From Styela clava (Eukaryota > Chordata > Ascidiacea > Stolidobranchia > Styelidae), in NCBI RefSeq assembly GCF_964204865.1, contig NC_135252.1:17753383-17817382 (forward strand): a DNA stretch of 64,000 nt, written 5' to 3'. The position numbers were made by a program, and so were the translations under genes. Under the pieces are notes generated by a model. That model did not search any database. It was not told where the DNA came from and saw only the letters and a list, made by a program, of their open reading frames with translations. Below are positions 30,201 to 41,800 of this stretch, piece by piece (positions within the stretch are counted from its first letter, which is position 1; the number at the start of each line of letters is the position of its first letter).

Positions 30201-30822
30201 TACTGAATTTCGACTTATGTTACCAATTTCATTTTCTATATAGCAAATTCCAGAATATTTAGTGCCGGATAAATATGGCCGACAAATGGATATCGTTGTA
30301 AACAGGATATTTTGTTCCGATGTTTGACACCTTCATGGCAGTCATGTTGGCCATATGTTTGTTTGATCATTGCTATATTGTTTATCAAATTATAACTGTC
30401 TTTACAATTATTCGCAACTTGTAGCGTGGACGCGTTGGTGATCATACATTACAATCATACCACGATACCGGATGTGGCTCTATTTATTATTGCTCTTCAG
30501 ATCAATAAAACAGTGTTCCAAATACACAAGCAAAATCATAAAATAATTATGTTCTATGTGCTAACATGTTTAGCGAGCTCCGAAAGATCGTTTACTTATC
30601 TGCGATCTGCGAAAAGGTTGGGAACCACTCTGTGAATTTTTGGGCAAAGACGTTCCAGATACACCTTTTCCACACGAGAACGAAAGAGGAAAGTTGGCAG
30701 AAACATGGATGAAGCGAAGTCCGATTTTTAAGAAGATGCAAAATGAAATGATGATTAGTTTAAGTGCAATTGGACTGATATTATGCTACTTAGTCTACTT
30801 ATTGTTTGTTGGCTTGTTTTAG
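27294..30822 (+). CDS. Tail-anchored P-loop sulfotransferase-like protein, paralogue 4
   Basis: Exons 27294-27422, 27928-28050, 28496-28643, 29509-29618, 30574-30822, phases 0-0-1-0, 252 residues. The PAPS loop is GFIKTGTKTM, the core DVPFVIFWEEILEAFPDAK then IIFLQRTSEDVWQKS, and the C-terminal signature TPFPHEN is followed by MISLSAIGLILCYLVYLLFV. The acceptor of exon 4 (TTTCCGAG) is poor in pyrimidines but the phase and product fit all paralogues. It is closer to paralogues 1 and 2 than to paralogue 3 in exon 1 and in the C-terminus, although it lies beside paralogue 3. Introns 2 and 3 each hold a transposon with a visible target duplication. Substrate unknown. Confidence 0.9.
28099..28294 (-). 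mobile_element. GGTACTCCCG MITE, copy 3, perfect 8-bp duplication
   Basis: It is inserted in the opposite orientation to copies 1, 2 and 4. The target duplication AGATAATG is perfect (28091-28098, 28295-28302). One arm is full (GTCCGCCATCTTGGTTCACA) and the other is shortened. It lies in intron 2 of paralogue 4, 48 bases after the exon. Confidence 0.9.
28666..29146 (+). mobile_element. hAT-like MITE with 7 of 8 target duplication
   Basis: Left end CAGGGGTGTGCAACC, right end AGTTTGCACATCCCTG. Flanks are GTCTTGCG (28658-28665) and GTCTTGTG (29147-29154). The 481-bp element is GC-richer than its surroundings near the ends and sits in intron 3 of paralogue 4. Confidence 0.9.
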
Positions 30823-31499
30823 TGTATAAGTATATCCATATTGTCTATTATTCATACTCCGTAGGATGACTTTATCTACTAATTTACTTATGTTGTGCGA
30901 TGTCTAGATGTTACAAGATGGCAAATTCCTTATAATAGCCGACTAGTTTATGATTGTTGACCATATATGAAAGCAATACAAGGATTCCACCTAAATATTC
31001 GCTCCAATCTTAAAGCTATATTAGGATTTAAATCAGTGTTTGACACAAAATAATATAAATTTTATTTTATAGGATTTTGATACTAACTGCCTTTGTTATT
31101 AACTTGTTTATATATTTCAGTTGTTAGTGATGTTTAATTATACTTTTTATTGATGAAAAAGATTTTTGCAAAATTAGCGCGAAGTGTGATGAAATTTCAT
31201 CGATTTGATCAATCACTTTCCACACGCCGTCACTTCGGAGCGCTATTGAGCGTGTACTATTTGCCTTGCGTTGGTAGAGACAAACGACTGGCAACTCGCC
31301 TATCTTTAACATGTCTTGTCTTCGAAATTTTATTGATTTATGAATACATATATTCTAGACTAGAGTATATAACATAATCATATTTTTGGGCAAAAGTTGT
31401 CCAGGGAACTTTCTGTTTCAATGTGATGAAAATATAATCTTAATAAGTTCTTAAGTAGACTGACCTCAATATCTTTTAAAGATTATACATACGCCTGCT

Positions 31500-31660
31500 A
31501 CGACGGCCACAATGATAGCTTTTTTGACGTCGCAGCGTCACATTCATTCTTCGAGTCTCGCCCAGCCAATGCCAGCCCACGGCTTAATCATATGGCGAAC
31601 CACAGTCTCTCGTCCGGTTACCATTCCATGCCAGGCATGGGATTAGTTAGCCAGGTGTTT
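31500..31660 (-). repeat. SINE-like element, copy 2 (partial)
   Basis: On the minus strand it contains GGTTCGCCATATGATTAAGC, matching the body of the copy at 20132-20298. The surrounding sequence is GC-rich compared with the neighbourhood. The tRNA-like head is less clear, so boundaries are approximate. Confidence 0.45.
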
Positions 31661-32010
31661 GTTCCAGATGCATGGATTTGATGGTGGAGGAAGTACCAGC
31701 GGTGTTTATCGTAGATTCCATTTTCAGAAGCATCCAATACATAACCATATCAGAAAATGATTTAAATGTTTCTCGAATTCATCTTTGACGCAAAATAGAC
31801 TTGTAGTGATTAATCGTGCAATTAGCACAGTCGTTTTTCGAAACTATTTTTTAAATCCAATAACCACCCGTCTCTATGAAGAATCATATTACACGCTAAA
31901 GTGATAGTAGCAATGAACCAATTGTCTTGCCAAAATTGACATGGCGTAGGTGAACAAGATCATGCGATCGGCAATAAAAATAACGTACAAATGTAGTCCA
32001 CTGTATAGAT

Positions 32011-32542
32011 CAGTGGTCTCAACCTTTTTTGGTGCCAGATCCAAATTTCAACCCTCAAAGTCGTCAGGAGCCGCACAAAAAACAACGAAAATTTGAATAG
32101 CAACAAAACAAAACTCAAGTATTTATTTTAAAATAACAACTTCAACAAAACTGGGAGTGAAAACCAATTTAACGCCAAACTTAACATTAGCTTTGACTTT
32201 TAATTCCGAAGTCTGAAATAGCGAGACGCAATCGTGATGAGTGTATACTTCAGGAATATATATAACAATAGCTAGATAGCTTCATGTTTTCATCATGATA
32301 TCTATTTCAATTTGAAAATATTTCTCTTTCCAAACACATTAAAACGCCCGAGAGATCGACCTAACAGCTACGATGACATCAATGTTAACTACTGCACTAT
32401 AGTCTTTCAATTTCGAGACATTGAATAATTTTCGATGAAAAATTTTCATGGAAACTGAATAATTTTTTAAGGACAATGAGAGCCGTAAGAAGAAGGATTG
32501 ATAGTCGCATGCGGCTCTAAGAACCGCGTTTGAGAATCACTT
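32011..32542 (+). mobile_element. hAT-like MITE with 7 of 8 target duplication
   Basis: Left end CAGTGGTCTCAACC, right end GTTTGAGAATCACTT. Flanks are GTATAGAT (32003-32010) and GTATATAT (32543-32550). No transposase frame. Confidence 0.75.
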
Positions 32543-33147
32543 GTATATATACTTTATATTGTTGGGAAAAGCAGTGAAATGTTTAATCCATCTTGATAAG
32601 GTTAACCACACTAACTACAAATAAACAAACTTTAGTATTGGTATATAGGATATATATTATATCTATAGGTAAAAGAAATTCAGATCGGATTAGGTTTCCC
32701 TAAGTTGCTGAGAAAGGCATTTTCTACAGAAGAAGCTAGTTTCAAATCGTTGAAACGTTTCATGCTGTAAGTGTAAAATGAAAACAATCGAATGTTCCAA
32801 ACTTATGCTATGTTTACTGTCAAAACAAGGGTAATCTTACTTGATACACGTTGAGAGGATATTGAATACAATAAAACAGTATCAAAATTCAAGTTTTTGA
32901 ACGTATTTCTTTATACTTTTGACTGCGTGAAGTTCTGTCTATAGGCCTCTCCAATGGTTACATAACATAGTTTAATAAGGTAACAGGAAATATTATTTTC
33001 CTTGTTTAATGATTTAACCACACAAGATGCAAGCTCATTTCTGTTGAAGCATGTTGTGCCGAGAAGGTTCAATTAGAGTTGAAATTAAACCAAAAAAGAA
33101 TATAAAAGCGACTGTGTATTGTAGACACATATTAAAAGAAGTTGTTT

Positions 33148-33471
33148 CAGGCAAAGAGATATCTTTTTGACGATAAGTTTCAACAAATGTCAAACATCGC
33201 TATGAATGTCTACACTGGAAACGGTATCCGCAGGCACAGGCTGGAAGTATTGGAAAGAAAAACGCCAACGATCGATAGACAAATGAAAATTCTCATCCTG
33301 GAAGACAAAACACCACTCGGCAATAAAAAAACTGAATGGAATCTCCTGAGTCGTCGTATTGCGCATGTTATGAAACGGGAATCCGACTTGCAGAGGTGTA
33401 GTCCTTCAACAAACGATAGTGCTGATGTGGGTTCTAAACAACGGCCCGGCATCAAATGTACGATAATGTAA
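33148..33471 (+). CDS. Unrecognised terminal exon or orphan ORF with CaaX-like end
   Basis: A frame opens exactly at a good acceptor (TTGTTTCAG before 33148) and runs 107 codons to TAA at 33469-33471. The product is basic (KRYLFDDKFQQ at the start, RRHRLEVLERKTP and EWNLLSRRIAHVMKRE in the middle) and ends CTIM, a possible CaaX prenylation tetrapeptide. A candidate upstream exon at 32655-32766 would give a smooth protein only if one extra base were present: canonical GT-AG joining shifts the frame to an early stop. It could be a real last exon with a missed upstream exon, a recent pseudogene or chance. No family recognised. Confidence 0.35.
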   Translation, partial: QAKRYLFDDKFQQMSNIAMNVYTGNGIRRHRLEVLERKTPTIDRQMKILILEDKTPLGNKKTEWNLLSRRIAHVMKRESDLQRCSPSTNDSADVGSKQRPGIKCTIM

Positions 33472-33604
33472 CTTGCATACCTTCAATTGTATATCAAAAT
33501 TTCTTAATCTGCTTTTATTGTTGCCTTGCTACATATTGTGTGATTTTATTGATGTTCCTTCAAGTATGCTACGCACATAACTGACAATTTTAAGCAAAAA
33601 TATC

Positions 33605-33840
33605 GGTACTCCCGAAGCATGTGAACCAAGATGGCGGACACCGGAACGTAGTATGTGTACCAGGTTAGGGTTGGGACATAATTACAGGTACAAATACTAC
33701 GGGAGTCACTTGGCTCGTCCCCGAACTTGTAATAGAACTAAAATAAGGGAAATTGAAACAAAATTATGGCCTAATCCCAACCTGGTACACATTCTACATT
33801 CCGGTGTCCGCCATCTTGGTTCACATACTTCGGGAGTACC
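33605..33840 (+). mobile_element. GGTACTCCCG MITE, copy 4, perfect 8-bp duplication
   Basis: This is the best-preserved copy at 236 bp. Ends are GGTACTCCCGAAGCATGTG and the inverted CACATACTTCGGGAGTACC. The duplication AAAATATC is perfect (33597-33604, 33841-33848). Long imperfect arms of about 75 bases flank a unique centre. Confidence 0.93.
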
Positions 33841-34696
33841 AAAATATCACAGTAGTAATTTTATATTTGTTTGTGCACTAAATAGTTCTTTTCAACTCGA
33901 GGCAGTATTTTGAGTCACGAACATGCTGGGAGAAGTATTAAAACAAAAGTGTGTACTGCAAATTGCCGTATACTCCGTAAATGGTTTGTATGAAACAATT
34001 CAAATTGAAGCGTCGAAGAAAGTTTGTGATTGATATAACATTTTTTGCTTTTTCGAAGATGAATGAATTCATAAAAATATGTTGGATGATGATAAATGTG
34101 AATGCGTTTTTATACCACGAATGTTCCTTTCGTATCAAATCATTTTATCGGTGGAAGTGAGATTATTCAAAATTTTCGTTGTCACTATGAAATAAATGTT
34201 TGTGGAAAGTCAAGTTTTATTTTATTTTCATTCAGTGGGTATCGACGTAGAAAAGGCAGATTGAACCCCACTTCGTTTTTTCTATGTAATTGTCTATTTA
34301 TAAGATCTCAAATCAAGACTGCTCGTAAGCTGGAGCCCAAAGTCGAAATGTTGACCTAAAATATTTCGAGGTGGTGTTTAAAAGCAAAGTATTGATATTA
34401 CGGCTTTTTTAGTAAATCGTTGAATTGTGGCGATTCCCACCGCATAATGTGAAAGCTTTGGCTTGTCAACGGATATCCATGCTGACGTTTATTACTAGCA
34501 CTCGCTTTATGTAAATCCACCCAGATCTTCCGCAATAGTGATAACCTAGATCCCCTCCGACCTCAGTCAGATTTTTTTTCTGGTTTCCGTGGATATTTAA
34601 ACCGATGAATGGGTAAAGAATTCGCCATTTTCAACTAGAGTTGAAGTCAAAATTTTGTTCAACAAACGGTCGTCTACGATCTTGCAATAAATATTC

Positions 34697-35215
34697 CAGC
34701 GTTTCTCAAACTTTTTGTTCGTGTGGCGCCAAATTATCAGGGAAAAAACCCGCGCCGCCTTTACACGAAAAAAATTGCTGCTCTTGAATAAAACTATTTT
34801 CTGATCGATAAGGTGTACTTTGAGCTTTTTGAACGTAGACCTAATGGCGAAAGGTCAACTCTTCGTCATCTCTGCCTGCTTTTTCCTCGAAATACTAAAA
34901 AGAATCACTCATGTTCGCTAAACTCGGTTCAGCAGTTAACAAACTGCATCTCGCGAAATTGTAAGTAAGTAATGTGTAACCCTACTGTTACATGTCCGTT
35001 ACGTAACAATAGATCAGTAACAGAAAGTAAACAACATAGAAAGGTTAACTGAATTTATTGATTTATATACACAGCATCCAAAATAAGAAACAATAAAACA
35101 CTGTACAAAAATACAGTAAGTCAAATATTCAATCATATATTACTTAGGTCCATCTCTTTGTTTTATGTACAAAATATAGCGCCGTCGACATTTTTCGCCG
35201 CGAAAGTGTTTATTG
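34697..35215 (-). mobile_element. hAT-like element, same family as 26271-26633, reversed
   Basis: The left end CAGCGTTTCTCAAAC and inner blocks (CATCTCTGCCTGC, TTCGCTAAACTCGGTTCAGC, GTTACGTAACAATAGA) match the reverse complement of the 26271 element in order. The far end near TTTTTCGCCGCGA is degraded and no duplication is visible, so the end is approximate. Confidence 0.65.
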
Positions 35216-36043
35216 CTTTATTAAAATACTGACTCTACAAATCAAGCCCAGACATAAAATTATGAAAATAAGGAGGACTCATTTGTTAAATCCATAAATT
35301 GCCACCAATTAATATTCAAAATACTATAAATTTACAATTGCAACTGTAAATTGAATACAGAGACGTGAGTCGCATAAATGCAAATGCCTATGGTTCTGTC
35401 ACGGTCTTTGACGTGAACTTTGTTTATACGTTTTAAGTTGATACTCATAAATTGTAGTTTTATTAAGGATTTATTCTCTGCGTGGTTGTAGAGGAAGCTG
35501 TTACTCAAGAGCGCTCCATACCCACAAAGAGTCCGGTAAGGGCAATCAAATAACACTGTTCCCTTTTCCATGATTGGATAAATCAGGATTAGGTGTTGTC
35601 GGCTGTCGCATCTTGAAATTTGTCTTTTTATCAGGCCAAATTATTTGGGTAGTCGGTTCAATTAAGTTACGAAAATTTTACACCTCCTTATACCTGGCTG
35701 TAACTATTATCGAAATACTGATAGTTCAAGTGTCCGTTATTTCTCATAATACCACACATTGGTGTTGCCATTATTCATAAATCTAACTAGTCGTTAAAAA
35801 CACAAATTTTTTATATATATATTTCATCTCTTCAAGATATAGTAACCGATAAAATGAACTGAAAAAGAGCGATTATAGGTCGACTGTATGGAGTTTTGGT
35901 ATATCGAGTTTTAAGTGCCAATTCCATAGTCATATTGCTAAATTAAATGGATCCCAATAAGGGCCTCAAAAATAAAGAAAAATGCTCAAATTTTTGAGAG
36001 GTGAAATTTTCCTTTCATTTTGTTACATCACAATTTTTTAGAA

Positions 36044-36252
36044 GGCGCTCCAGAAGTGTGTGTACCAATATGTAGGTAATTTTATTAGCCTACTTTACAT
36101 CAAGTCGTGTAAAGGACCTGAAATCTATGGGCAGGGGGTATATTCACTTGGCTAACACAGACAGTCCCCGAGCTCGTGATATAATTAAAATAAAGAAATC
36201 GGAATAAAATTATGGCCTGACACTAACATGGTACACACTCTACGGGAGTATC
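36044..36252 (+). mobile_element. GGTACTCCCG MITE, copy 5, divergent, perfect 8-bp duplication
   Basis: Ends are GGCGCTCCAGAAGTGTG and CTCTACGGGAGTATC. The duplication TTTTAGAA is perfect (36036-36043, 36253-36260). The inner sequence is strongly diverged but keeps TCACTTGGCTA and AGTCCCCGAGCTCGT. Confidence 0.85.
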
Positions 36253-36527
36253 TTTTAGAATATGAGGGAATATTGATCATTCTAGATATTGATAAAGTTG
36301 ACAAAGCTGAATTGTATATATAACTATTAAATACAACCACTAGCCGGCGTAGTCGTGAAATGGGACATTATGGGTAAAAAGTACAAATATGGGGCTCTCG
36401 CCCGGTAACTTTACTTTAAACGGCGACTGTCACAATCAACTTGGAGGGAGTTGACTTCGATGACCGAATGGTCGTATCGCTCCCTCCAGTCTGTATCGAA
36501 AAAAATGTTTTTGTGAAGCCTCATTTT

Positions 36528-36715
36528 TCGTTATTGGACACGTAGTGGACATAACGATCGTTTCAATATAATGTTGTTGTTCTTGTTGTTGTTCTTTGAC
36601 ACTTTTTGGACACCTAGTGGAAAATCTAAGTCGCTTTTTTCTTTGATTACTGGACCAGTAGTTGAAGATTGAATTTTTTTCTAGTTGTTATGACTGTTTT
36701 TTCTGGTTGACGAAA
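36528..36715 (+). repeat. GTT-rich dispersed repeat, copy
   Basis: It reads TTGGACACGTAGTGGACATA, ACGATCGTTTCAATATAATG, a GTTGTTCTT tract, TTTGACAC and TGATTACTGGACC. The order matches the copy at 4043. The distal core is missing. Confidence 0.6.
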
Positions 36716-36953
36716 TAAATCTTTCTCTCTCTCATAGCTAGTTATGTGAACGAACGAACGAACAGCTTGAAAATTAACGTATCGCACAACTGAGGACTAA
36801 TGAGTGTTGGGACATCTTCAAATATAGATTAGTTGTATCTATTTAATAATCGGAACGCCTCATCATTCTATGGCCCCCTTGTTTATATGCGTTCAGGTAC
36901 CTAACAAAAAGTTCAAGAATATGTTACAATATATTTATTAATAAAATAAAACG

Positions 36954-37065
36954 GGCCTCCGGAAGTATGCGCACCAAGTTAGCGCACAACCTGAACTCAG
37001 GTTGTGTACCAGGGCAGGGTTCAGGTTATGCGACATCTTGGATGCATGCATACTTCAGGAGTACC
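36954..37065 (+). mobile_element. GGTACTCCCG MITE, copy 6, short derivative
   Basis: At 112 bp it keeps only the outer arms (CCTCCGGAAGTATGCGCACC and the inverted CATACTTCAGGAGTACC), joined by a palindromic centre AACCTGAACTCAGGTTGTGT. Flanks are only loosely similar. It lies 230 bases past the actin stop and may be within its 3' UTR. Confidence 0.7.
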
Positions 37066-37296
37066 AAAATTAACAATATATCTTTTAAATTAAACTGATG
37101 TATCTTTGTAGAATAGTTTGTAGAATAAAACTGCTCAAAGTCAGAGCGAATAACATGGTAAAAATGTGAGTCAAATAGTTTGTATAATTAGAGGAAAAGC
37201 AATTTCAAAGGTTGTATTGTTTTGCATTTGTATTGGCCAAAATAGAATGATGCCGAAATGAAATTTAGTTAGAACATTACTAGTAGAATATATCAT

Positions 37297-38726
<1,430 letters not shown>

Positions 38727-38804
38727 TCAGGTACAAGGAAGAGAAGGTAGCAACTGTTTAGATGTACTTGAGCTGGAATGATTATTACCATCTCCTTACC
38801 CGAG

Positions 38805-38811
38805 TTATATA
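38805..38811 (-). promoter_or_regulatory. TATA box of the actin gene
   Basis: The minus strand reads TATATAA about 95 bases before the actin ATG. A start about 30 bases on would give a 5' UTR near 65 bases. A second TATAAAA-like run near 38722-38730 is too close to the ATG to be the main box. Confidence 0.65.
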
Positions 38812-38888
38812 CGGATAATACAATAGAAAGTGCGAATGCAGTTGTCGACACTCTAGCACTTACCGTTCGATTGTACTCAATATTCGCT

Positions 38889-38898
38889 CCTTATTTGG
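38889..38898 (-). promoter_or_regulatory. CArG box (SRF site) of the actin gene
   Basis: CCTTATTTGG fits CC(A/T)6GG exactly and lies about 80 bases upstream of the TATA box. Serum response factor binds such boxes in muscle actin promoters. E-box motifs CAGTTG (38839-38844) and CAACTG (38918-38923) flank it, as expected for a myogenic bHLH input. Confidence 0.7.
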
Positions 38899-41800
38899 TG
38901 CGAGATTGTATTCGAAACAACTGCATACCATCGGCACTATCACATCTCTCGAGCTGCAAAAGTTTTTAATATATTGATCGATTCAATTCAAACGAATGTT
39001 CTCATTATATGTTAAATTTCAGCTAGATAGTTCAACTCATTACATAAATAATAAAAATCCATTCGACTGAAATTTACAATATTTACTATAGCATATATAC
39101 GGATGTGTACGAATAGAAAATTTTGTTCTATATCAGTTATCCATGTTTATTAAAATATGAATGGATTTAATTTCCATTATTTACAAAATGTATATATTTT
39201 ATTATAAAACGATCTTTCTCACGAAATTTGAATAAATATAGTCATTCAATGAAATTGTATTTGACTTCATTTTACACAGGTTGGCCTCACAATTTACCGC
39301 AGAGGGGAGAGAGATTATGTGTGTGTGTGGTACCGACAACCTGCTCTCTATGTTTTCGAAAATTTTATTTTTCAAAACCAAAAGATTTGATCACGGATGT
39401 TTGACATGATAATATTGCGAAGATATTTAAAATGATGACGTCGTATTACGATTAAGAAGGCTTACTCCGGAGTCAAATATAACTGCAGATGGTAAATTGG
39501 GGTCTTCATACTCCGGACTTGAGCTTGGGGCCTAAACACAAAGCTGAAAATAGCACCCACATTTACTCATCTTGTCGCAAGCATGCAAACAAGTATCTTA
39601 TATAATTCAATCGAATTCACCATACGGCAGTTCATTATAATGAAATAAAATACAACAACAATTATTTAATTCAATACAATATCACGGGCTTGTCAGATTA
39701 CGCAATATTGCATCTTTTTCGAGACATTGATATCGCTCTGTTCATCTCAAGATTTGGTTTTCTGAACTCAAACCGCCGAATTGGGTCAAATTAATCGCCA
39801 CTTGATGGCGTTTACAATGCCCCTGTTTAAATCGCGATTAGGTAACTTTTTGTGAATTCTTCAGTCCAACGGCTGATTGCAGTATTATTCGTGATTAGGT
39901 CGACTTTGGTCCTGCGTCGATTACCTCCTATTTTGAATTTTGAATTCAAACCCTCTTTGACTCACCTAAAAGTAATTAATTTGTCACGTGACTTTGTAAA
40001 AAATCAGGGAAATCCAAAATTTGTGCACATATTTGTTCAATGAAAATACTTCGAATAAAGTGTGCCTTTATTATTTTTTATAAGCATGGGGGACGAATAA
40101 GCAATATATTTTGTTTATTAACTAATAATCGACATTCAAAAAATTTTTTTTATTTCATTTGTAAGTAACAGATACTCACAGATTAGATACGCAAAAAATG
40201 TCTTAAATTTTGTGAATATTTTTATAGTGTGCACATGTGTCTAATTAGCGATCTTTCGAAACATTTTTGTAAATAACCAAAGCAAACTTCATCCATAATT
40301 ACGAATATGCCTGACATATTCAGTATTGTTTCGATAGGTCTTTGATGTCGTGGGAATATCTAGTCGTGTGACCATATTTCTGTCGCTATATATATTTCCG
40401 AATCAGCATTGTTGAATTGGCTCCGAATTAGGCGAGACAAAGGGGAAGTCCCATATTGGGTTACAAAAACGAGTATTTCGTCGGAGATGATAAAATGGCC
40501 ACTCTCGCCCAAGCGTGAAATATAAAGAGCTTAAACAATAGGTCGAATGGTTTAGAAATATAACGCTTGGCAAGTAACATAGGCTACGAGGATCCCTCGA
40601 AGCTGTAATACGCTTTTATAAAACCTAATATCCTCGAAAAATGTGTTTACTGTCTGATTGAGCTCGACCTATGAGGGCAACCACGGTGCCATGTGATACT
40701 CTGAGTCTTTTAACAGGGTGTGTGGGAAAGTAAGATATTCTCTGTGTTAAAATTGTGTTTATGAATGATGTCATTAGATTTCTGTCGCGTGTAGACGTTC
40801 CCAGGATTATGATGATTGAAAAAATATCGTTGCAATTTTAAGATTTTTTTTCTATATAGACAGGGGTCATTGATATGCATTTCCGACATAACTTATTTTG
40901 GAACGAGTCTGCCAAAATTGTACAAACTAGATACGGAATATTATAATAGAAGTTAAACTATTTGAAATACAATTACTTATAATCGCAGAAATAGAAATAC
41001 GTTTATTAGAATTGACCGTTAATTAGGAGAGCTCACAGGATAGGTTCTTGTGTGGCTCATGCCTCGTCTAAGGTATTTTGTAATTGGCATTCGAGTTAAC
41101 TTATATAACTTTATAACAGAAGTTAGGAGAAAAGGATCTGTGTGTTAGATATATTTCAATTGCTGCAAGTAGTTTCACAAAATAGCGTCTCGGGTGAACC
41201 GCCTTAGCTCTGTTATGGACAAACTATATTGCAAATTACTTTGCAATGATGATTTTCCATAAGTTATGGGCGAACAACACTTTACCTGGAATAATATTAA
41301 CTATTTGAGAAAAACAATTCAGTCGCGATTTATCGGAAATTTAACAGACAACATGTTACAATATTTGTAATATAATATACCTCGTTCGTTTCTAACAACA
41401 CGCTGGGTTAAGTCACACGGGAAAAAGTGATTTTTTAATTATTTGTCGAGTTTAATAGCTTAAGTTTGCGACAAAAGTTAATAATTCGGAATCGCCGACT
41501 TTTAATAAACAAAAAAATAATCTATGTTTAGCTTCCCCAAAATAAGGTTTCTTGTTACAGAAAGAAACAAACAAGAGTACCGAGGAATTTAATATTTTTC
41601 GTGGCGTCGAAATGAAAATTTTAATCGTTAAACGACGGTTTAAAAATCTAGTAAATTTACTTGAATAGATCTATAATTGTATCATTAAAATTGTGTGCTA
41701 AGAGAGTTTAAAATCATATACCGATCAATGATGATACGGAATTAAATCGAGACTTGTAATTATGGCTGATGTTTGACTGAGCAAGACAAAAAAGTTGTTT

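Larger units (their letters stand above)
30823..33147. other. Spacer after the sulfotransferase-like cluster
   Basis: It contains a reversed SINE-like copy (about 31500-31660) and a hAT-like element (32011-32542). A possible short exon lies at 32655-32766: acceptor CTATAG, open frame ending KSLKRFM, donor GTAAGTG. It is discussed under the neighbouring ORF. Confidence 0.4.
33849..37296. other. Spacer between the orphan ORF and actin
   Basis: It is almost entirely repeats: a hAT-like element (34697 to about 35215), MITE copies at 36044-36252 and 36954-37065, and a GTT-rich repeat at 36528-36715. A TTTATT at 36934-36939 could serve as the actin AATAAA signal on the minus strand, about 360 bases past the stop. 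No supported gene. Confidence 0.45.

Noticed and set aside
31150-31377. 75-codon plus-strand ORF after paralogue 4
   Set aside because: Not related to the sulfotransferase-like family, no acceptor or donor, and no domain.
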